From positions 8,432,001 through 8,496,000 of the forward strand of contig OX387193.1 of assembly GCA_947561395.2 (NCBI GenBank): 64,000 nt of DNA. Reading direction: 5' to 3'. This document shows, piece after piece, positions 58,457 through 64,000 of this stretch. The stretch comes from Buxus sempervirens. Lineage: Eukaryota > Streptophyta > Magnoliopsida > Buxales > Buxaceae. The number at the start of each line of letters is the position of its first letter. Position 1 is the first letter of the stretch. Made by a program: the position numbers and the translations under genes. Under the pieces are notes generated by a model that had not been told where the DNA came from, did no database searches, and was given only the letters and a program-made list of their open reading frames with translations.

Positions 58457-61400
58457 CTATTCTGGAAACATCTGACTCATGGCGAAGTCCTGGAATTGTA
58501 CTTCAATCATCATACCATGGACTGCCAGCCAATCATACATAAGTCTGAGAACTTTTCTTTCTAAGATGGGCAAATGACGTTCCGTGCTCCTAAAGATTCT
58601 GTTGTTCCTTTCACCCCATAGTACCCAAATAATGGCTGCCGGGGTAACATTCCACAACCAGTTTTTCCGGCCTTTCCCTCTCATTACACCCCATGCCTGT
58701 AACACCTTATCCAGTCTTTTCTCCTGGACCCACACCAGTCCAAACCTCGCAATAATTCTGCCCCAAAGATTGTTAGCTTCCTTACAATGGATAAGTAGGT
58801 GCTCAACTGATTCTTCTTCCTCTTTGCACATTATACACCTATTGGGCATCTGCCACCCTCTGCTCTTTAGGTGATTCACAGTTAGAATCTTATCTAATCT
58901 TGCTGCCCAGGTAAAGAAAGAAACTTTACTTGGAATGAATTTCGACCAAATAAGCTTATGCTCCGGGATTATTGATCCAATGGAGTTTAAGCATGAAAAA
59001 GCTTCCTTTACTGAGAATAGGCCTGCTTTTCCTTTTGTCCACACTCTTCCATCCTCCTCCCGGTCCTCCACCTGGGTGCTATAGAGATCCTGCAGCAATT
59101 CTTCCAGCAAACCAACCTCCCAATCGTGCAGTTCCCTCCTAAACATTATGTTCCACACCCTTCCAGCAGATGTTAACTCCATAGAATCATGGACTGATGC
59201 ATCTTTATCCCTGCAGATACTATATAGAACTTTATACCTTTCCCTCAATGGCACCGTACCACACCACTTATCCTCCCAAAACCTTATCCTCCTGCCATCA
59301 CCTACAAGAAATCTGCAATCGTTCTCTATTGCTGCTGACATCTTTGCAATTGGTTTCCATAGACTCACTCCAATTGAGGCTTTTGACTGTCTCGGAAACC
59401 AGCCCCCAAACGATGCACCATACTTATGTAGAATAACTTTTCTCCATAGGCTGTCGGACTCATTTCCGAACCTCCATATCCACTTCTGGAGCAGAGCTTT
59501 ATTAAAGAGATGAAGAGGTCTCAATCCAAGCCCTCCTTCCTCCTTCAGTTTACAAACAGATTCCCAGTTCACTAGGTGATACTTTTCCTTACCCCCAGGC
59601 CCTTCCCACAGAAAATTTCTTTGGATTTGCTCTAGTTTATGAACAATAGACATGGGCATCTTAAGGACTGACATGTAAAATGTGGGCAGACTCGCCAACA
59701 CACTTAACACCAATGTCAACTTACCTCCTTTAGACAAAGTGCAGCTCTTCCACAATGCTAACTTCTTATCCATCCTTTCAATGGTTGGATTCCACACCGA
59801 AGTGTCCTTGAATCTAGCTCCTAGGGGTATTCCCAAATAAGTCGTTGGCAACTTACTCACCTTGCAACCAAGTACCCAACTTAGGTCCCTAAGGCATCCC
59901 ACTTCCCCAATTCCAAATAATTCGCTCTTGGCCAAATTCACTCTCAGCCCCGAACACGCTTGGAAGCATAGTAGCACTCCTTTCAACCATTCCATAGACT
60001 GTTGAGTAGGATCACAGAACATGAGAATATCATCTGCAAAGAGTAGGTGGTTGATGGTGACACCTCCTCCAAACCCTACCCCTTGAATTAATCCAAGATT
60101 AGAAGCTCTAGTCATCATTTTGCTAAATACCTCCATCACCAATGTGAACAAGAGTGGTGAGAGTGGGTCTCCTTGTCTAAGCCCTTTCTGAGTATTAAAG
60201 AAACCAGCTGGAGAGCCATTTATCAACATGGATATACGAACTGACGATATGCAATAGAAAATCCACCTCCTCCACCTCTCTCCAAACCCCATTCTACTCA
60301 TAATATAGAGGAGAAATTCCCAATTCACACTATCATATGCCTTTTGGAGGTCAAGTTTGCACATAATCTTCGGGTTCTTCTCCTTCAAACATGAATCTAT
60401 GCATTCGCTTGCTATAAGTATTCCATCCTGCAATTGTCTTCCCCCTACAAATGCACCTTGTGTCTGAGATATCAATGGATCCAACACCTTCCTCAACCTA
60501 TTTGCAAGCAACTTTGATATAATCTTATAGACACTCCCAACCAGGCTTATAGGTCTTAGCTGATCCACTTTGTATGCTTCCTCATTCTTAGGGATCAATA
60601 CGACGAATGTTGCATTCATGCTTTTCTCAAATTTCCCTGACTTATGAAATTCCTCCACCGTAGCCATCAAGTCATCTTTAATAATTCTCCAGCATGCTTT
60701 AAAAAAAGCTAAGGTGAAACCGTCGGGTCCCGGAGCTTTGTCACCATTTAGTTGATTAATAACACCTTCTACCTCCTCCTCTAGGAAAGGCCTCTCTAAC
60801 CCAACCTTATCTTCCATGGACAACTGCTGAAATTCCAGTCCATCCACCTTGGGTCTATTCTGACTTTCTTCCTTGAAATGCACACGATAAGAATCCGTAA
60901 TCTTCCTCTTCATGACCTCCTCATCTTCGTAAATTATTCCATCAATTTCTACTTTGTTAAGATTGTTGTTACGCCATCTCGCACTCGCCATCTTGTGAAA
61001 GAACTTTGTGTTCCTATCACCTGCTTTCAGCCATAATGCCCTTGCTTTTTGTCTCCAACTGACTTCCTCCAAAAAGGCCCATCTTCTATACTCTGTTTTC
61101 AATCTCTCTCTAAGCAACCATTCTGAGGTACTTAGCTGGTCCTTATCAGTTTTATTATCCAACTCTTTTATCTGTGTCAACATCTTTAACATCTGCTGGT
61201 CAACTCTTCCAAACTCTTCGAAGTTCCACTTCTTTAGGCTTAATTTTAACATCCTCATTTTCTGACTTAAGATGAAGCTCGGAGTTCCTTCAAACTGCAG
61301 CTCCCCCCACCACTTCTCGACCATGTTAACAAAGTTTGGAGATTCTAGCCACATATTTTCAAAGCGAAAGGGAGTGGCCTTTCTTATGAAATCCTCACAT

Positions 61401-62090
61401 CTCAACACCACCGGATTATGATCTGAAATCACTCTTGGCATAGCTTCAGCCGCCAATCGTGGGAATTTTGACTCCCACTCCAATGACACGAGGAATCTGT
61501 CAAGCTTTGAAGAAGATTTCTTGTTGGACCAGGTATATCTTGACCCTGAAATTGGAATGTCTAACAATGCAAATCTGTTAATAAAATCTGAGAAATTTTT
61601 CATTGCTCTTGACCAATGTCTACACCCTATCCTCTCTGACGGATACCTGATTACGTTGAAATCCCCCCCCCAAACACCATGGCCCCTGCCCATTATCCCG
61701 CACGTCCTCTAGCTCTTGCCACAGCCGGCACTGCAGATTCTCATCATTCGGGCCATACACACCAGTAACCAGAATAGCTTCGGAAGATCCAAGGACTTGC
61801 AACTGGATCGATGCAGAAAATTCTTTAATCCAACACATTTGAAGCTGAAAAGACATAGTTTTCCAGGCCACAATAATCCCACCAGCACTCCCTTTTGAGG
61901 GCAGGAAGATCCATTGAACCCTTTTGCAATCCCAAAGCTCCCCCATGATCCTTCTATCGACTACTTCCAACTTTGATTCCTGAATGATCAAAATATCTGG
62001 ATTCCAAGCTCTTAACAGAGATTTGACAGTAACCCTCTTCTCCCCTGCGTTCAACCCTTTGGTATTCCAGCTAATTACCTTAATCTTCAT
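58457..62090 (-). CDS. LINE ORF2: endonuclease, reverse transcriptase, zf-RVT
   Basis: The first part (62090-61620) starts MKIKVISWNTKGLNAGEKR, an APE-type endonuclease; the rest (from 61693 in the next frame, 1078 residues) continues with GGDFNVI, SRYTWSN and SDHNPVVL of the endonuclease, the linker SWRQKARALWLKAGDRNTKF, and RT motifs PGPDGFTLAFF, LIPKNE, LRPISLVGSVYKI, GLRQGDPLSPLLF and the catalytic NHLLFADDILMF. The C-terminus has the reverse-transcriptase zinc-binding part (FFTWAARL, CIMCKEEEESVEHLLIHC). The two frames meet at a G9 run (C9 on plus, 61663-61671), one base too long for the GGDFN motif; it could be a real frameshift or a sequencing slip. No RNase H domain is evident. Confidence 0.9.
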
Positions 62091-62134
62091 AGATCACCTC
62101 TTAACCCCTGTAGACTCCTTTCCGGGTACTACTC

Positions 62135-63967
62135 TTACCTCCTGACAGCTCCCTTTCGGGATCTACTCTTATCTCCTGTCAACCTCGGCGTGTCCTTTAC
62201 TGACCAAGCCAACTTCTGGAGCTCCCTTGCCACCTTTTTATTAGCTTCCGTCTGTTCTTTGTGCTGAGCCTCTATGGCTGAGAAAAGTGCATAAGCTTCC
62301 ATCTCAAAACCTTCAAATGAAAGCCCCAGAACTTGACTCATGAGCATTATCTTGTCCAGAATTTTTTCCGAATGGGACTGCTCTGATTGAGTCTCTTCCT
62401 CTTGCACCTCTGACGGTCTCTGGTCTCTAACAAACTCTGGGGAACTAGGAGCCGGCCTCTTGGCAGCAATGGGGCTAACGTATACACTTGCTTCGTTGCA
62501 CTCCACCAACTGCCAATTGCTGTACTTCAAATTCCCAGAATCATTCTCCTTGCAGGCAGCCTGTTCCTCTACATCCAACTGAGAGAAGCTCGGCAAGTCT
62601 TCCACCACGTTCGACCAATTGACGACAACCTTATCGTGACTGCAGTCTCGACAATAGGTCTTCCTTTCCAGCAAGCTAGCACTTTCGTCTTCCTCCGAGA
62701 TCGAGTTTCCTCCCACCTTCTCAGGCCCATCCACGAAGCATTCCGCACCAGATGAAGCCTCGTTCTGGCTACTAACCTCCTCCTCGTCGTGCGATGATAG
62801 ACATCTGACCCTCGTCGGAATGTCGCCATCCTCCGCTGTGACCCCTTGAGAGATGGTGGTAGAAATGGGCGACGCGCTATAGCCTCCATCCTCGTCCTGC
62901 CCATTCAGCTCTTGACGGACTCTATCCATCAGGTTGAGACGAAAGCCATCCTCTCCCAACTCGTTGATAACCTGGTCGCTCGGCACACCATCCCCTTGGT
63001 CAGACGATACATCAATGGCCTGGACGCTAGGCCCAAAAACCTCCTGCTCTCTCAACAGACGTGAGTCCAGATCGCGCGGCCCATCCGGCTCCTGGCCGCA
63101 CACACCAACACAGTCCTGGGCTGACGCCTGCTCTCGCCTAGCAACGTTCTCCAGGGCCGGCACCCTGTGAGAACCGACCTGCCTCCACTGCTGGGCCCCA
63201 GAGGAAGATTGGGCCCAACGCCCGATATTTTGAACTCTTTCAACGGTCACTGGCCCTGCATTAATGGGAACACCATTTGCATTGTTGCTGACCTCGACTG
63301 ACTCCCTGGCATGCCTCTGACGATGGGCCCCACCAGATACCCTGCGACTTGAGATGATGCTGGCCACGTCATCATCTTCTTCCTCCAGCAGCGTGTTCCA
63401 AGTTTGAACTGGTGCAGAATAGGCATCCGGCATAACCGATATAAACGTTTCAAAGACGTCTGAGCCATCCCAAATACAAATAGATGAAGGTATTCTGCGA
63501 GCAAAAACTTCCTTGACCTTCAAGACGAACTTACACAAATCATTTTGCATCAACTCGATGTTCCCGATCTCCACAATGCCTCCGCAAACTCCTCCTAACA
63601 ACGCCAGAGTTTTAGGGGCGAGTAGATGGAGTGGGACACCGACTATGGATATCCACATCCCTCCCGCCACAACGAGCCCCACATTTTGCCCACCCTGCAA
63701 TACTGGTCTATAGAAGCAAACCTTATGCTTTCCCCCGACTCGGAGCTCCTTCCTACGGATGAGTTGCTCCATATCTTCCTTACTTCGAGTAAAAATGACT
63801 GCTTTTTTGTCAGATATTTCTATGATAGAGCACTTTGGGTCCTGAATGCGACGCAGAGCCTCTTGAATTATTCCCCATCTGATTGTCTTAAATGGCTGAA
63901 AGCACATAACCGCTAAACTCCATTTATTATCTAACGGACATATACCCACCACTGGGCGCCACCCCAT
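62135..63967 (-). CDS. LINE ORF1 with DUF4283-like N-terminal domain
   Basis: 610 residues from the first Met shown; the frame is open upstream to the window edge, so the true start may be outside. The N-terminal 170 residues (WSLAVMCFQPFKTIRWGIIQ, then WISIVGVPLHLLAP, CGGIVEIG) look like the RNA-binding-type DUF4283 domain common in plant L1 ORF1 proteins. The remainder is hydrophilic and low in motifs, with CRDC in place of a full zinc knuckle. It ends 44 bp before ORF2, the usual L1 arrangement. It probably coats the element RNA. Confidence 0.8.
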   Translation of the reverse strand: MGWRPVVGICPLDNKWSLAVMCFQPFKTIRWGIIQEALRRIQDPKCSIIEISDKKAVIFTRSKEDMEQLIRRKELRVGGKHKVCFYRPVLQGGQNVGLVVAGGMWISIVGVPLHLLAPKTLALLGGVCGGIVEIGNIELMQNDLCKFVLKVKEVFARRIPSSICIWDGSDVFETFISVMPDAYSAPVQTWNTLLEEEDDDVASIISSRRVSGGAHRQRHARESVEVSNNANGVPINAGPVTVERVQNIGRWAQSSSGAQQWRQVGSHRVPALENVARREQASAQDCVGVCGQEPDGPRDLDSRLLREQEVFGPSVQAIDVSSDQGDGVPSDQVINELGEDGFRLNLMDRVRQELNGQDEDGGYSASPISTTISQGVTAEDGDIPTRVRCLSSHDEEEVSSQNEASSGAECFVDGPEKVGGNSISEEDESASLLERKTYCRDCSHDKVVVNWSNVVEDLPSFSQLDVEEQAACKENDSGNLKYSNWQLVECNEASVYVSPIAAKRPAPSSPEFVRDQRPSEVQEEETQSEQSHSEKILDKIMLMSQVLGLSFEGFEMEAYALFSAIEAQHKEQTEANKKVARELQKLAWSVKDTPRLTGDKSRSRKGAVRR

Positions 63968-64000
63968 ATTCTGAACCTGACCACAAACCCCATTTTGTTT

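Larger units (their letters stand above)
58245..64000 (-). mobile_element. LINE (L1-type), nearly whole, runs off the window
   Basis: 3' end at a T13 run (58245-58257) followed inward by GATAGGTAAAATG, about 200 bp of 3'UTR, then ORF2 and ORF1 on the minus strand. The 5' end lies past base 64000. Only one frame break is seen across both ORFs, so it is a young copy. Confidence 0.9.

Overview
This is nuclear DNA from a flowering plant, most likely a eudicot. The evidence is spliced genes with GT-AG introns, AT-rich spacers, Ty1-copia and other LTR remains, plant-type LINEs carrying a DUF4283 ORF1, many MITEs, and host genes whose closest known relatives are plant vestitone reductase/DFR-like enzymes, plant MLF, NFXL1 and NUP1/NUP136. 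I cannot name the species. No tRNA, rRNA or CRISPR array was recognised.

From about 3 to 47 kb the window is a tandem array of extended short-chain dehydrogenase/reductase (SDR) genes, all on the minus strand, each with four exons in the same phases. Nine copies (A to I) and two relics were found. Three have open reading frames with intact splice sites: B (5127-6421), D (15831-17122) and H (39844-41398). The other six carry nonsense codons, frameshifts, a splice-donor change or an LTR insertion. They fall into three subtypes: 1a (A, C, E), 1b (B, D, F) and 2 (G, H, I and an exon-1 relic at 7.4 kb). The order 1a-1b-2 is repeated three times (A-B-relic, C-D-G, E-F-H), so the array probably grew by copying a three-gene module. 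A later tandem duplication then copied H to I together with the promoter and 5'UTR of the neighbouring MLF gene.

Layout: 1-7 kb block A-B; 7.4-8.3 kb type-2 exon relic and a NUP1-like exon; 8.3-17.7 kb block C-D, enlarged by a probable solo LTR, a hAT MITE and a MULE MITE; 17.7-22 kb spacer with a long-TIR MULE, a fold-back MITE and copy G; 22.3-29.5 kb a broken Ty1-copia element with a 4.15-kb LTR-like element nested in it; 29.7-37.6 kb copies E and F with two solo-LTR-like insertions in E; 38-47 kb copies H and I; 47.9-51 kb a solo LTR and a TIR element carrying an internally deleted NFXL1 copy, itself hit by another solo LTR; 52.4-54.3 kb the plus-strand MLF gene; 54.96-57.5 kb a decayed LINE; 58.2 kb to the end a nearly whole LINE on the minus strand.

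The functional content is probably small: up to three NADPH-dependent ketone/flavonoid-type reductases and one MLF gene whose last exon was not found here. Much of the rest is duplicated spacer and transposons. Several insertions are present in one duplicate and absent from the other, which gives empty sites and relative dates.
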